A stretch of 64,000 nt of DNA from Icerya purchasi (GCA_039619475.1 CM077116.1:102655164-102719163); one strand, 5' to 3'. Positions 22,981-37,424 are shown, counted from the stretch's first letter. A program made the numbers and translations. The notes: generated by a model not told the origin, from the sequence alone.

Positions 22981-24421
22981 GTAACCGGCTAGGAAATCAT
23001 GTTAAAGAAGAAGAAATTGCATTTACAATTGTTTCTCTGCATCTTAACAGAAGAGTTTTATTGGCAAGTAGTCACACGGATAGCAACAATAAATGCTCAT
23101 AAAAAACCAAACACCTGTGAAATGTGTCGAAACTTACAAAACTAGGCCGCATAAGTTGTTATGAAGACTGATACGAATAACATGAAATAATCACCATTTG
23201 CATGGAATCCCTCTGAAAACTACCTGTGTGATATTTAGAAGAATATAAGAATGCAGAATCAATAAACATCACTTAAACCACTGGGACAGAAGAATGTAAA
23301 ACGTTAGATTACAGGGCAACTAATGAAGTGTTCCAGTATCACATAAAGAGAGAGTTCTGAATTTTACCACAAAAACCATTGCAACAATTCCGTTTTTGTC
23401 CGATTTCTCCGAATTCGTCATTTTATTCTTCAGCTTCTTCTTTGTATACGTATTTAGAGTCTGCTGCCGGCTTATCACTCAAATCTTCCATTTCTTCCAC
23501 TATATTTCTATTCTTCAGTAGTTCTTCTTAGCTGATGATCAATGTATTGCAACAGACGTGTCCTCATAGCCGGTTTAGTTTCAAAATACCTTCAAATGTG
23601 TTTTTAAGTGCGGCTCCTTTTTCGAAATATTTTTCTCATAGACGTAAATCAGAATTATGTCGGGTATTAGTTTTCTGAAAGCTCTTTTCCGTCTATTTCA
23701 AGTGATTTTCTTCCAACACCGTTGCGTTCTGATACTGGCTTCTTAGAGGTGTTAGCCGGAATTACATCAAGCGGTAGTCATTTAAAAGTTTCTTGCTCTT
23801 CATTCCAGCACGCTCAAACCTATAGTTGCACATGCATTATAGTATGTACACATTTCTCCTACAAAAGACAACCAGTGTGGTATAGAAAAGTATATAGCAA
23901 TACCGAATCTGTAAAAATTCAATGAAATACTGCTGGAGACAAATCGAAAACACTATCTTACAAAGCAACTGGAAAGTTACAGCAAAATCAAGGAACGCTA
24001 AACTGTAAATTTAACCAATTATTCTTCAATGATACAACGAACGATTGCAAAAAAAATTCTCGTAGTCCACTTAAGACTAGTTCATCGTTTACTTCTTCCG
24101 ATTTTTCCTCGTTTTAAAGTCTTCTAAACACGATTAAACTCTCTTCGGTCTCTCTCATTTTGGTCCACATTCTATTACCGTTCTCTGTAACTGATGATCA
24201 ATGTATCCTCATGGACGTTTTCTTGCAGCCAACTTTATTTCATGATATCTTCAAATGTGTCTTGAAGTGAAGGAATAGTTCTAACATCCTTTTCTCGCAG
24301 AAGCTACTAAGTCTGAATTCCTACATTAAGTGTGTAACAGGATTTTATCGGTCCATTTCCGTTCTCCGAGTATTTTTTTTCCAGTAATATGGCTTTCATG
24401 ATATTTGCTTAACAACAATGT

Positions 24422-25511
24422 CCACTGACTATGAAAAAGCTTTCGATGGCGTAATACATGAAAAATTAATCAAGATACTGAAGAAATTCAATATTGATGT
24501 CAAAGAATTGCAGGTAATAAAGAATTTATACTGGAAACAGTGAAAAAATATCAAGATGGGCGCCGTATACTCTAATTGAAAATGCAGTATAAGAAAGAAG
24601 GTAAAACAGGGAAGGCCCCTCTCTCCGCGGTTATTAAAAATCTACGCAGACGAAATAACAAAACAGACGCAAACCGAAGGAGTGGGTCTGAAGATCAATG
24701 GACAAAGAATCAATGAAGCAAGCTGCGCAGACGCTAAGCTAGTTATAGCTGAAACAAGAGTTCAAGAGCAGGAAATGGTGTATAGAATAATCTGTGCACG
24801 ACTAAAATTTGGAATTAAAATCAGCGCGAAAAAACGATAGTCATGAAATTCTGGAAAACCAATATCAAAAAAGCAGAAATCATGATAGACAATGAAAAAT
24901 TGAGAATGTCATCGAGTTTTAGAAATGTAGGTACTCTCCTAAATGCAGACGGAGGAGACCAAAAAGAAATCAAGGGTAGAATCGGTATGGCAAAGAAAGC
25001 CTTCAATAACCTCAGCAATGTATTGAAAAACCGAACCTTGAGCATGGGTCTACGGAAGAGAATAGTGAGATACTGCTACATGTGGACAGTACTAAAATAT
25101 TCCTATGAAACCTAGACAACGAATGCGGATATTGAAAGAAGACTGAACGCCTTTGAAATGTGGTGTTATCGAAGATTACTAGAAATACCTTCGACTAACT
25201 TTGCAACAAACGTATTAATATTAGATACAGTGAATGAAGAAAACAAGACAATAGTTGAAATATCAAGAAACGAAAACTGAAATTCATAGCACATAAAATC
25301 CGGGAAGACAGTTTATTCATGCTAACATTACAAGGACGAATTCAGAGAAAGCTCATTAAAAGAAGAAGAAGATCGGTGCTAGTAACCACGAACGCACCGT
25401 CCAACTGTCCATGCAAAAGTCTACAAGAGACCATTAAATGCGCCAGAAATCAAAGAATATAGATGAACGCAACCTCTTGAAGCAACAGTGCGGCTCCGGC
25501 GACGACGAAGT
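24422..25511 (+). pseudogene. LINE reverse transcriptase fossil with an extra stop (unit 6)
   Basis: In addition to the common lesions, TGC has become TGA at 24541-24543 (after NLYWKQ), and ATT before the first catalytic Asp has become ACT. Both are shared with unit 7. Confidence 0.9.
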
Positions 25512-26001
25512 ATTTTCTCCAGCGTTGTTTAATCAGAGGATGATTTGTTTGCGTCGCAGTAAATCAAGAAAATTTCTATTCAATAATTGCATATCGACTG
25601 AATAATTAAAAATTAGCTCAACAGTTTCACAAAATGACTTAAATGTCCGAGAAAACGCATTACCATTTTTAACTGAACATCAATTTGTATAAAAAATCTA
25701 CTATTCATGATATGTTTCCAGGTGATCTAAGTGAAAATAAACAAACGGTAATTGGGCAGAATTTGAAAGAAATAAACCTGACATTGTACATACCAGGAAT
25801 TTATGATAAAAAGAGGTTCAATAATACGTTTAAGCATATTCAACGAAAATCGAAAATAGTCGAAAAACAATGATCACCATAATATATCTTGTAGAAGAAT
25901 GCTGTTAACAATCAAAATGGAAATTATGGCATACAGGAATTAATTACTTTAAATCGGTTTTGTAAGTGGCAGGAACAAACTTGGAAAAATGGATACAGAA
26001 A

Positions 26002-26392
26002 ACGCAATATCGGCTAAACACTGAACGCAATACCCGCCAAACACCAAACGCAATAAAGGCTAAACACAAAGCCCAATAAAGATGAAAAACCCAACGCAAT
26101 AAAGGCTAAACATTGAACGCTTTAAAGGCTAAACACTAAACCCATTAAAAATGAAAAACCCAGCGCAATAAAGGCTAAACACTAAACCCAATAAAAATGA
26201 AAAACCCAGCGCAATAAAGGCTAAACACTAAACCCAATAAATATGAAAAACCCAGCGCAATAAAGGCTAAACACTAAACCCAATAAAAATGAAAAACCCA
26301 GCGCAATAAAGGCTAAACACTAAACCCAATAAAGATGAAAAACCCAACGCAATAAAGGCTAAACACTGAACGCAATACAGGCTAAACAAACA
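26002..26392 (+). repeat. 23-base tandem array (unit 7)
   Basis: Seventeen monomers; no difference from unit 6 noticed. Confidence 0.94.
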
Positions 26393-27275
26393 CAAAAAAG
26401 CAGCTAATGAAATGGAGCGAGGGAACGATCAGAAGTAAAGACAGTATTAAAGGAGGAAAAACTTTAACATACCATTTTTCGGTTCAGCAGTGTTCATCCA
26501 TTTGTCCTATCAATTATACGTTTATCTTTTCCATGAATAAGCTGCATCGACTAGTTCCTGGAATACAGGGGGTCGCTTGCGAATCTTAGGATGAAATCGC
26601 TCCAGCAGAACAATGCCAATTATTAATGAAACATAGAAAACAAAACAACAATTTGATTACAGTGAACTTAATTAAACATCTAAGTAACGGACGCAATTAT
26701 ATCTAAAACAGGTGTCTGGACGATACGTGGGACGAACGCCGCTAAAAATTAGAAAAAAGAAATATCGCAATAAGGACCAAAATGACAAACTACATGATAA
26801 AAATAAAATAGTACCCAGCACCGCAAAATAAAACAAAAAAATAAAATATAAAAATCGCATTAACGGCAACAACCGATGAAGAAGTGCGGAACGAAAAAGT
26901 AAAAAAAATTGTAAAAAAAATGTAGTGAAAAGTGAAAACGATTTAACAGGTAAACTAGTCACGCGAAAAAAAAAAATTGAAATAAAAAACGGTCATATCG
27001 AACGAGACCGACGAACGGACTAAATTTAAACTCGCCAACACCGATATAAAAAATAAAAATAAAAAAAAAGCAAAAGCAAATAACGCGGAAATGGATATAC
27101 ACACGTCATGAAGTGTGCAAAATTGGGAAAATATTATTAAGGAACATGGCGATATAGACTAGAAAATGAGCTCGCCAAGGAATAGCATGGAATGAAAATA
27201 AATCGAATAATAGCAGGATGACTGAAAAATCAACAGAAACAGTAAAGATTTTTCAATAACACAATATATCTGAAG

Positions 27276-27314
27276 CTTTTGCACGACATAGAGACTATGT
27301 CGTGTGGGCAAAAG
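27276..27314. repeat. Imperfect hairpin (unit 7)
   Basis: Unchanged; shifted by +1 within the unit by the upstream A-run insertion. Confidence 0.85.
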
Positions 27315-28755
27315 GTAACCGGCTAGGAAATCATGTTAAAGAAGAAGAAATTGCATTTACAATTGTTTCTCTGCATCTTAACAGAAGAGTTTTATTGGCA
27401 AGTAGTCACACGGATAGCAACAATAAATGCTCATAAAAAACCAAACACCTGTGAAATGTGTCGAAACTTACAAAACTAGGCCGCATAAGTTGTTATGAAG
27501 ACTGATACGAATAACATGAAATAATCACCATTTGCATGGAATCCCTCTGAAAACTACCTGTGTGATATTTAGAAGAATATAAGAATGCAGAATCAATAAA
27601 CATCACTTAAACCACTGGGACAGAAGAATGTAAAACGTTAGATTACAGGGCAACTAATGAAGTGTTCCAGTATCACATAAAGAGAGAGTTCTGAATTTTA
27701 CCACAAAAACCATTGCAACAATTCCGTTTTTGTCCGATTTCTCCGAATTCGTCATTTTATTCTTCAGCTTCTTCTTTGTATACGTATTTAGAGTCTGCTG
27801 CCGGCTTATCACTCAAATCTTCCATTTCTTCCACTATATTTCTATTCTTCAGTAGTTCTTCTTAGCTGATGATCAATGTATTGCAACAGACGTGTCCTCA
27901 TAGCCGGTTTAGTTTCAAAATACCTTCAAATGTGTTTTTAAGTGCGGCTCCTTTTTCGAAATATTTTTCTCATAGACGTAAATCAGAATTATGTCGGGTA
28001 TTAGTTTTCTGAAAGCTCTTTTCCGTCTATTTCAAGTGATTTTCTTCCAACACCGTTGCGTTCTGATACTGGCTTCTTAGAGGTGTTAGCCGGAATTACA
28101 TCAAGCGGTAGTCATTTAAAAGTTTCTTGCTCTTCATTCCAGCACGCTCAAACCTATAGTTGCACATGCATTATAGTATGTACACATTTCTCCTACAAAA
28201 GACAACCAGTGTGGTATAGAAAAGTATATAGCAATACCGAATCTGTAAAAATTCAATGAAATACTGCTGGAGACAAATCGAAAACACTATCTTACAAAGC
28301 AACTGGAAAGTTACAGCAAAATCAAGGAACGCTAAACTGTAAATTTAACCAATTATTCTTCAATGATACAACGAACGATTGCAAAAAAAATTCTCGTAGT
28401 CCACTTAAGACTAGTTCATCGTTTACTTCTTCCGATTTTTCCTCGTTTTAAAGTCTTCTAAACACGATTAAACTCTCTTCGGTCTCTCTCATTTTGGTCC
28501 ACATTCTATTACCGTTCTCTGTAACTGATGATCATTGTATCCTCATGGACGTTTTCTTGCAGCCAACTTTATTTCATGATATCTTCAAATGTGTCTTGAA
28601 GTGAAGGAATAGTTCTAACATCCTTTTCTCGCAGAAGCTACTAAGTCTGAATTCCTACATTAAGTGTGTAACAGGATTTTATCGGTCCATTTCCGTTCTC
28701 CGAGTATTTTTTTTCCAGTAATATGGCTTTCATGATATTTGCTTAACAACAATGT

Positions 28756-29849
28756 CCACTGACTATGAAAAAGCTTTCGATGGCGTAATACATGAAAAAT
28801 TAATCAAGATACTGAAGAAATTCAATATTGATGTCAAAGAATTGCAGGTAATAAAGAATTTATACTGGAAACAGTGAAAAAATATCAAGATGGGCGCCGT
28901 ATACTCTAATTGAAAATGCAGTATAAGAAAGAAGGTAAAACAGGGAAGGCCCCTCTCTCCGCGGTTATTAAAAATCTACGCAGACGAAATAACAAAACAG
29001 ACGCAAACCGAAGGAGTAGGTCTGAAGATCAATGGACAAAGAATCAATGAAGCAAGCTGCGCAGACGCTAAGCTAGTTATAGCTGAAACAAGAGTTCAAG
29101 AGCAGGAAATGGTGTATAGAATATGTAATCTGTGCACGACTAAAATTTGGAATTAAAATCAGCGCGAAAAAACGATAGTCATGAAATTCTGGAAAACCAA
29201 TATCAAAAAAGCAGAAATCATGATAGACAATGAAAAATTGAGAATGTCATCGAGTTTTAGAAATGTAGGTACTCTCGTAAATGCAGACGGAGGAGACCAA
29301 AAAGAAATCAAGGGTAGAATCGGTATGGCAAAGAAAGCCTTCAATAACCTCAGCAATGTATTGAAAAACCGAACCTTGAGCATGGGTCTACGGAAGAGAA
29401 TAGTGAGATACTGCTACATGTGGACAGTACTAAAATATTCCTATGAAACCTAGACAACGAATGCGGATATTGAAAGAAGACTGAACGCCTTTGAAATGTG
29501 GTGTTATCGAAGATTACTAGAAATACCTTCGACTAACTTTGCAACAAACGTATTAATATTAGATACAGTGAATGAAGAAAACAAGACAATAGTTGAAATA
29601 TCAAGAAACGAAAACTGAAATTCATAGCACATAAAATCCGGGAAGACAGTTTATTCATGCTAACATTACAAGGACGAATTCAGAGAAAGCTCATTAAAAG
29701 AAGAAGAAGATCGGTGCTAGTAACCACGAACGCACCGTCCAACTGTCCATGCAAAAGTCTACAAGAGACCATTAAATGCGCCAGAAATCAAAGAATATAG
29801 ATGAACGCAACCTCTTGAAGCAACAGTGCGGCTCCGGCGACGACGAAGT
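28756..29849 (+). pseudogene. LINE reverse transcriptase fossil with extra stop and 4-base insertion (unit 7)
   Basis: Shares TGA (28875-28877) and ACT with unit 6. It also has a private ATGT at 29123-29126, which adds a frameshift before the KFGIKIS segment. This is the most damaged copy in the window. Confidence 0.9.
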
Positions 29850-30339
29850 ATTTTCTCCAGCGTTGTTTAATCAGAGGATGATTTGTTTGCGTCGCAGTAA
29901 ATCAAGAAAATTTCTATTCAATAATTGCATATCGACTGAATAATTAAAAATTAGCTCAACAGTTTCACAAAATGACTTAAATGTCCGAGAAAACGCATTA
30001 CCATTTTTAACTGAACATCAATTTGTATAAAAAATCTACTATTCATGATATGTTTCCAGGTGATCTAAGTGAAAATAAACAAACGGTAATTGGGCAGAAT
30101 TTGAAAGAAATAAACCTGACATTGTACATACCAGGAATTTATGATAAAAAGAGGTTCAATAATACGTTTAAGCATATTCAACGAAAATCGAAAATAGTCG
30201 AAAAACAATGATCACCATAATATATCTTGTAGAAGAATGCTGTTAACAATCAAAATGGAAATTATGGCATACAGGAATTAATTACTTTAAATCGGTTTTG
30301 TAAGTGGCAGGAACAAACTTGGAAAAATGGATACAGAAA

Positions 30340-30730
30340 ACGCAATATCGGCTAAACACTGAACGCAATACCCGCCAAACACCAAACGCAATAAAGGCTA
30401 AACACAAAGCCCAATAAAGATGAAAAACCCAACGCAATAAAGGCTAAACATTGAACGCTTTAAAGGCTAAACACTAAACCCATTAAAAATGAAAAACCCA
30501 GCGCAATAAAGGCTAAACACTAAACCCAATAAAAATGAAAAACCCAGCGCAATAAAGGCTAAACACTAAACCCAATAAATATGAAAAACCCAGCGCAATA
30601 AAGGCTAAACACTAAACCCAATAAAAATGAAAAACCCAGCGCAATAAAGGCTAAACACTAAACCCAATAAAGATGAAAAACCCAACGCAATAAAGGCTAA
30701 ACACTGAACGCAATACAGGCTAAACAAACA
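30340..30730 (+). repeat. 23-base tandem array (unit 8)
   Basis: Seventeen monomers with the common form of monomer 15, unlike the following three units. Confidence 0.94.
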
Positions 30731-31613
30731 CAAAAAAGCAGCTAATGAAATGGAGCGAGGGAACGATCAGAAGTAAAGACAGTATTAAAGGAGGAAAAAC
30801 TTTAACATACCATTTTTCGGTTCAGCAGTGTTCATCCATTTGTCCTATCAATTATACGTTTATCTTTTCCATGAATAAGCTGCATCGACTAGTTCCTGGA
30901 ATACAGGGGGTCGCTTGCGAATCTTAGGATGAAATCGCTCCAGCAGAACAATGCCAATTATTAATGAAACATAGAAAACAAAACAACAATTTGATTACAG
31001 TGAACTTAATTAAACATCTAAGTAACGGACGCAATTATATCTAAAACAGGTGTCTGGACGATACGTGGGACGAACGCCGCTAAAAATTAGAAAAAAGAAA
31101 TATCGCAATAAGGACCAAAATGACAAACTACATGATAAAAATAAAATAGTACCCAGCACCGCAAAATAAAACAAAAAAATAAAATATAAAAATCGCATTA
31201 ACGGCAACAACCGATGAAGAAGTGCGGAACAAAAAAGTAAAAAAAATTGTAAAAAAAATGTAGTGAAAAGTGAAAACGATTTAACAGGTAAACTAGTCAC
31301 GCGAAAAAAAAAAATTGAAATAAAAAACGGTCATATCGAACGAGACCGACGAACGGACTAAATTTAAACTCGCCAACACCGATATAAAAAATAAAAATAA
31401 AAAAAAAGCAAAAGCAAATAACGCGGAAATGGATATACACACGTCATGAAGTGTGCAAAATTGGGAAAATATTATTAAGGAACATGGCGATATAGACTAG
31501 AAAATGAGCTCGCCAAGGAATAGCATGGAATGAAAATAAATCGAATAATAGCAGGATGACTGATAAATCAACAGAAACAGTAAAGATTTTTCAATAACAC
31601 AATATATCTGAAG

Positions 31614-31652
31614 CTTTTGCACGACATAGAGACTATGTCGTGTGGGCAAAAG
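31614..31652. repeat. Imperfect hairpin (unit 8)
   Basis: Unchanged; the mosaic switch point of this unit lies downstream of 31564. Confidence 0.85.
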
Positions 31653-33092
31653 GTAACCGGCTAGGAAATCATGTTAAAGAAGAAGAAATTGCATTTACAA
31701 TTGTTTCTCTGCATCTTAACAGAAGAGTTTTATTGGCAAGTAGTCACACGGATAGCAACAATAAATGCTCATAAAAAACCAAACACCTGTGAAATGAGTC
31801 GAAACTTACAAAACTAGGCCGCATAAGTTGTTATGAAGACTGATACGAATAACATGAAATAATCACCATTTGCATGGAATCCCTCTGAAAACTACCTGTG
31901 TGATATTTAGAAGAATATAAGAATGCAGAATCAATAAACATCACTTAAACCACTGGGACAGAAGAATGTAAAACGTTAGATTACAGGGCAACTAATGAAG
32001 TGTTCCAGTATCACATAAAGAGAGAGTTCTGAATTTTACCACAAAAACCATTGCAACAATTCCGTTTTTGTCCGATTTCTCCGAATTCGTCATTTTATTC
32101 TTCAGCTTCTTCTTTGTATACGTATTTAGAGTCTGCTGCCGGCTTATCACTCAAATCTTCCATTTCTTCCACTATATTTCTATTCTTCAGTAGTTCTTCT
32201 TAGCTGATGATCAATGTATTGCAACAGACGTGTCCTCATAGCCGGTTTAGTTTCAAAATACCTTCAAATGTGTTTTTAAGTGCGGCTCCTTTTTCGAAAT
32301 ATTTTTCTCATAGAAGTAAATCAGAATTATGTCGGGTATTAGTTTTCTGAAAGCTCTTTTCCGTCTATTTCAAGTGATTTTCTTCCAACACCGTTGCGTT
32401 CTGATACTGGCTTCTTAGAGGTGTTAGCCGGAATTACATCAAGCGGTAGTCATTTAAAAGTTTCTTGCTCTTCATTCCAGCACGCTCAAACCTATAGTTG
32501 CACATGCATTATAGTATGTACACATTTCTCCTACAAAAGACAACCAGTGTGGTATAGAAAAGTATATAGCAATACCGAATCTGTAAAAATTCAATGAAAT
32601 ACTGCTGGAGACAAATCGAAAACACTATCTTACAAAGCAACTGGAAAGTTACAGCAAAATCAAGGAACGCTAAACTGTAAATTTAACCAATTATTCTTCA
32701 ATGATACAACGAACGCTTGCAAAAAAAATTCTCGTTGTCCACTTAAGACTAGTTCATCGTTTACTTCTTCCGATTTTTCTTCGTTTTAAAGTCTTCTAAA
32801 CACGATTAAACTTTCTTCGGTCTCTCTCATTTCGTCCACATTCTATTACCGTTCTCTGTAACTGACGATCAATGTATCCTCATGGACGATTTCTTGCAGC
32901 CAACTTTATTTCATGATATCTTCAAATGTGTCTTGAAGTGAAGGAATAGTTCTAACATCCTTTTCTCGCAGAAGCTACTAAGTCTGAATTCCTACATTAA
33001 GTGTGTAACAGGATTTTATCGGTCCATTTCCGTTCTCCGAGTATTTTTTTTCCAGTAATATGGCTTTCATGATATTTGCTTAACAACAATGT

Positions 33093-34182
33093 CCATTGAC
33101 TATGAAAAAGCTTTCGATGGCGTAATACATGAAAAATTAATCAAGATACTGAAGAAATTCAATATTGATGTCAAAGAATTGCAGGTAATAAAGAATTTAT
33201 ACTGGAAACAGTGCAAAAATATCAAGATGGGCGCCGTATACTCTAATTGAAAATGCAGTATAAGAAAGAAGGTAAAACAGGGAAGGCCCCTCTCTCCGCG
33301 GTTATTAAAAATCTACGCAGACGAAATAACAAAACAGACGCAAACCGAAGGAGTGGGTCTGAAGATCAATGGACAAAGAATCAATGAAGCAAGCTGCGCA
33401 GACGCTAAGCTAGTTATAGCTGAAACAAGAGTTCAAGAGCAGGAAATGGTGTATAGAATAATCTGTGCACGACTAAAATTTGGAATTAAAATCAGCGCGA
33501 AAAAACGATAGTCATGAAATTCTGGAAAACCAATATCAAAAAAGCAGAAATCATGATAGACAATGAAAAATTGAGAATGTCATCGAGTTTTAGAAATGTA
33601 GGTACTCTCGTAAATGCAGACGGAGGAGACCAAAAAGAAATCAAGGGTAGAATCGGTATGGCAAAGAAAGCCTTCAATAACCTCAGCAATGTATTGAAAA
33701 ACCGAACCTTGAGCATGGGTCTACGGAAGAGAATAGTGAGATGCTGCTACATGTGGACAGTACTAAAATATTCCTATGAAACCTAGACAACGAATGCGGA
33801 TATTGAAAGAAGACTGAACGCCTTTGAAATGTGGTGTTATCGAAGATTACTAGAAATACCTTCGACTAACTTTGCAACAAACGTATTAACATTAGATACA
33901 GTGAATGAAGAAAACAAGACAATAGTTGAAATATCAAGAAACGAAAACTGAAATTCATAGCACATAAAATCCGGGAAGACAGTTTATTCATGCTAACATT
34001 ACAAGGACGAATTCAGAGAAAGCTCATTAAAAGAAGAAGAAGATCGGTGCTAGTAACCACGAACGCACCGTCCAACTGTCCATGCAAAAGTCTACAAGAG
34101 ACCATTAAATGCGCCAGAAATCAAAGAATATAGATGAACGCAACCTCTTGAAGCAACAGTGCGGCTCCGGCGACGACGAAGT
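33093..34182 (+). pseudogene. LINE reverse transcriptase fossil (unit 8)
   Basis: Lacks the extra stop of units 6-7. It is the first copy with AGATGCTGC (Cys for Tyr before CYMWTVLKY), a state that continues to unit 14. It has Val before NADGGD. Confidence 0.9.
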
Positions 34183-34672
34183 ATTTTCTCCAGCGTTCTT
34201 TAATCAGAGGATGATTTGTTTGCGTCGCAGTAAATCAAGAAAATTTCTATTCAATAATTGCATATCGACTGAATAATTAAAAATTAGCTCAACAGTTTCA
34301 CAAAATGACTTAAATGTCCGAGAAAACGCATTACCATTTTTAACTGAACATCAATTTGTATAAAAAATCTACTATTCATGATATGTTTCCAGGTGATCTA
34401 AGTGAAAATAAACAAACGGTAATTGGGCAGAATTTGAAAGAAATAAACCTGACATTGTACATACCAGGAATTTATGATAAAAAGAGGTTCAATAATACGT
34501 TTAAGCATATTCAACGAAAATCGAAAATAGTCGAAAAACAATGATCACCATAATATATCTTGTAGAAGAATGCTGTTAACAATCACAATGGAAATTATGG
34601 CATACAGGAATTAATTACTTTAAATCGGTTTTGTAAGAGGCAGGAACAAACTTGGAAAAATGGATACAGAAA

Positions 34673-35063
34673 ACGCAATATCGGCTAAACACTGAACGCA
34701 ATACCCGCCAAACACCAAACGCAATAAAGGCTAAACACAAAGCCCAATAAAGATGAAAAACCCAACGCAATAAAGGCTAAACATTGAACGCTTTAAAGGC
34801 TAAACACTAAACCCATTAAAAATGAAAAACCCAGCGCAATAAAGGCTAAACACTAAACCCAATAAAAATGAAAAACCCAGCGCAATAAAGGCTAAACACT
34901 AAACCCAATAAATATGAAAAACCCAGCGCAATAAAGGCTAAACACTAAACCCAATAAAAATGAAAAACCCAGCGCAATAAAGGCTAAACACTAAACCCAA
35001 TTAAGATGAAAAACCCAACGCAATAAAGGCTAAACACTGAACGCAATACAGGCTAAACAAACA
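34673..35063 (+). repeat. 23-base tandem array (unit 9)
   Basis: Seventeen monomers, with the CCAATTAAG form of monomer 15. Confidence 0.94.
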
Positions 35064-35945
35064 CAAAAAAGCAGCTAATGAAATGGAGCGAGGGAACGAT
35101 CAGAAGTAAAGACAGTATTAAAGGAGGAAAAACTTTAACATACCATTTTTCGGTTCAGCAGTGTTCATCCATTTGTCCTATCAATTATACGTTTATCTTT
35201 TCCATGAATAAGCTGCATCGACTAGTTCCTGGAATACAGGGGGTCGCTTGCGAATCTTAGGATGAAATCGCTCCAGCAGAACAATGCCAATTATTAATGA
35301 AACATAGAAAACAAAACAACAATTTGATTACAGTGAACTTAATTAAACATCTAAGTAACGGACGCAATTATATCTAAAACAGGTGTCTGGACGATACGTG
35401 GGACGAACGCCGCCAAAAATTAGAAAAAAAAATATCGCAATAAGGACCAAAATGACAAACTACATGATAAAAATAAAATAGTACCCAGCACCGCAAAATA
35501 AAACAAAAAAATAAAATATAAAAATCGCATTAACGGCAACAACCCATGAAGAAGTGCGGAACAAAAAAGTAAAAAAAATTGTAAAAAAAATGTAGTGAAA
35601 AGTGAAAACGATTTAACAGGTAAACTAGTCACGCGAAAAAAAAAAATTGAAATAAAAAACGGTCATATCGAACGAGACCAACGAACGGACTAAATTTAAA
35701 CCCGCCAACACCGATATAAAAAATAAAAATAAAAAAAAAGCAAAAGCAAATAACGCGGAAATGGATATACACACGTCATGAAGTGTGCAAAATTGGGAAA
35801 ATATTATTAAGGAACATGGCGATATAGACTAGAAAATGAGCTCGCCAAGGAATAGCATGGAATGAAAATAAATCGAATAATAGCAAGATGACTGAAAAAT
35901 CAACAGAAACAGTAAAGATTTTTCAATAACACAATATATCTGAAG

Positions 35946-35984
35946 CTTTTGCACGACATAGAGACTATGTCGTGTGGGCAAAAG
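35946..35984. repeat. Imperfect hairpin (unit 9)
   Basis: Unchanged arms and loop. Confidence 0.85.
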
Positions 35985-37424
35985 GTAACCGGCTAGGAAA
36001 TCATGTTAAAGAAGAAGAAATTTCATTTACAATTGTTTCTCTGCATCTTAACAGAAGAGTTTTATTGGCAAGTAGTCACACGGATAGCAACAATAAATGC
36101 TCATAAAAAACCAAACACCTGTGAAATGTGTCGAAACTTACAAAACTAGGCCGCATAAGTTGTTATGAAGACTGATACGAATAACACGAAATAATCACCA
36201 TTTGCATGGAATCCCTCTGAAAACTACCTGTATGATATTTAGAAGAATATAAGAATGCAGAATCAATAAACATCACTTAAACCACTGGGACAGAAGAATG
36301 TAAAACGTTAGATTACAGGGCAACTAATGAAGTGTTCCAGTATCACATAAAGAGAGAGTTCTGAATTTTACCACAAAAACCATTGCAACAATTCCGTTTT
36401 TGTCCGATTTCTCCGAATTCGTCATTTTATTCTTCAGCTTCTTCTTTGTATACGTATTTAGAGTCTGCTGCCGGCTTATCACTCAAATCTTCCATTTCTT
36501 CCACTATATTTCTATTCTTCAGTAGTTCTTCTTAGCTGATGATCAATGTATTGCAACAGACGTGTCCTCATAGCCGGTTTAGTTTCAAAATACCTTCAAA
36601 TGTGTTTTTAAGTGCGGCTCCTTTTTCGAAATATTTTTCTCATAGAAGTAAATCAGAATTATGTCGGGTATTAGTTTTCTGAAAGCTCTTTTCCGTCTAT
36701 TTCAAGTGATTTTCTTCCAACACCGTTGCGTTCTGATACTGGCTTCTTAGAGGTGTTAGCCGGAATTACATCAAGCGGTAGTCATTTAAAAGTTTCTTGC
36801 TCTTCATTCCAGCACGCTCAAACCTATAGTTGCACATGCATTATAGTATGTACACATTTCTCCTACAAAAGACAACCAGTGTGGTATAGAAAAGTATATA
36901 GCAATACCGAATCTGTAAAAATTCAATGAAATACTGCTGGAGACAAATCGAAAACACTATCTTACAAAGCAACTGGAAAGTTACAGCAAAATCAAGGAAC
37001 GCTAAACTGTAAATTTAACCAATTATTCTTCAATGATACAACGAACGCTTGCAAAAAAAATTCTCGTTGTCCACTTAAGACTAGTTCATCGTTTACTTCT
37101 TCCGATTTTTCTTCGTTTTAAAGTCTTCTAAACACGATTAAACTTTCTTCGGTCTCTCTCATTTCGTCCACATTCTATTACCGTTCTCTGTAACTGACGA
37201 TCAATGTATCCTCATGGACGATTTCTTGCAGCCAACTTTATTTCATGATATCTTCAAATGTGTCTTGAAGTGAAGGAATAGTTCTAACATCCTTTTCTCG
37301 CAGAAGCTACTAAGTCTGAATTCCTACATTAAGTGTGTAACAGGATTTTATCGGTCCATTTCCGTTCTCCGAGTATTTTTTTTCCAGTAATATGGCTTTC
37401 ATGATATTTGCTTAACAACAATGT

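Larger units (their letters stand above)
21661..25993 (+). repeat. Satellite unit 6
   Basis: 4,333 bases; the extra base is in CATTTTGGTCC near 24160, where other units have CATTTCGTCC. It forms a subfamily with unit 7: both have CATAGACGTAAA, CTCGTAGTCC, TTTTTCCTCG and an additional in-frame TGA in the reverse-transcriptase fossil (24541-24543 here). It shares ACTGATAAATCA with unit 8. Confidence 0.96.
25994..30331 (+). repeat. Satellite unit 7 (longest, 4,338 bases)
   Basis: Six bases longer than the reference. It has +1 where a run of nine A has become six A, G, three A (G at 26759), +1 at 28491-28500 shared with unit 6, and a private 4-base ATGT at 29123-29126 inside the reverse-transcriptase fossil. 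The rest follows unit 6 closely up to its 3' third, where CTCGTAAATG replaces unit 6's CTCCTAAATG. Confidence 0.96.
30332..34664 (+). repeat. Satellite unit 8 (mosaic of unit 6/7 and unit 9/10 types)
   Basis: 4,333 bases. The extra base is the G at 31097, shared with unit 7. Up to about 31564 it follows the unit 6/7 family (CCGATGAAG as in unit 7; GAGACCGACG, AAACTCGCC, AGCAGGATG and ACTGATAAATCA). From at least 32708 it follows units 9-10 (CGAACGCTTGC, TTAACATTAG, AATCACAATGG, GTAAGAGGCAGG). It is also the first unit with AGATGCTGC in the fossil, which persists to unit 14. Confidence 0.95.
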
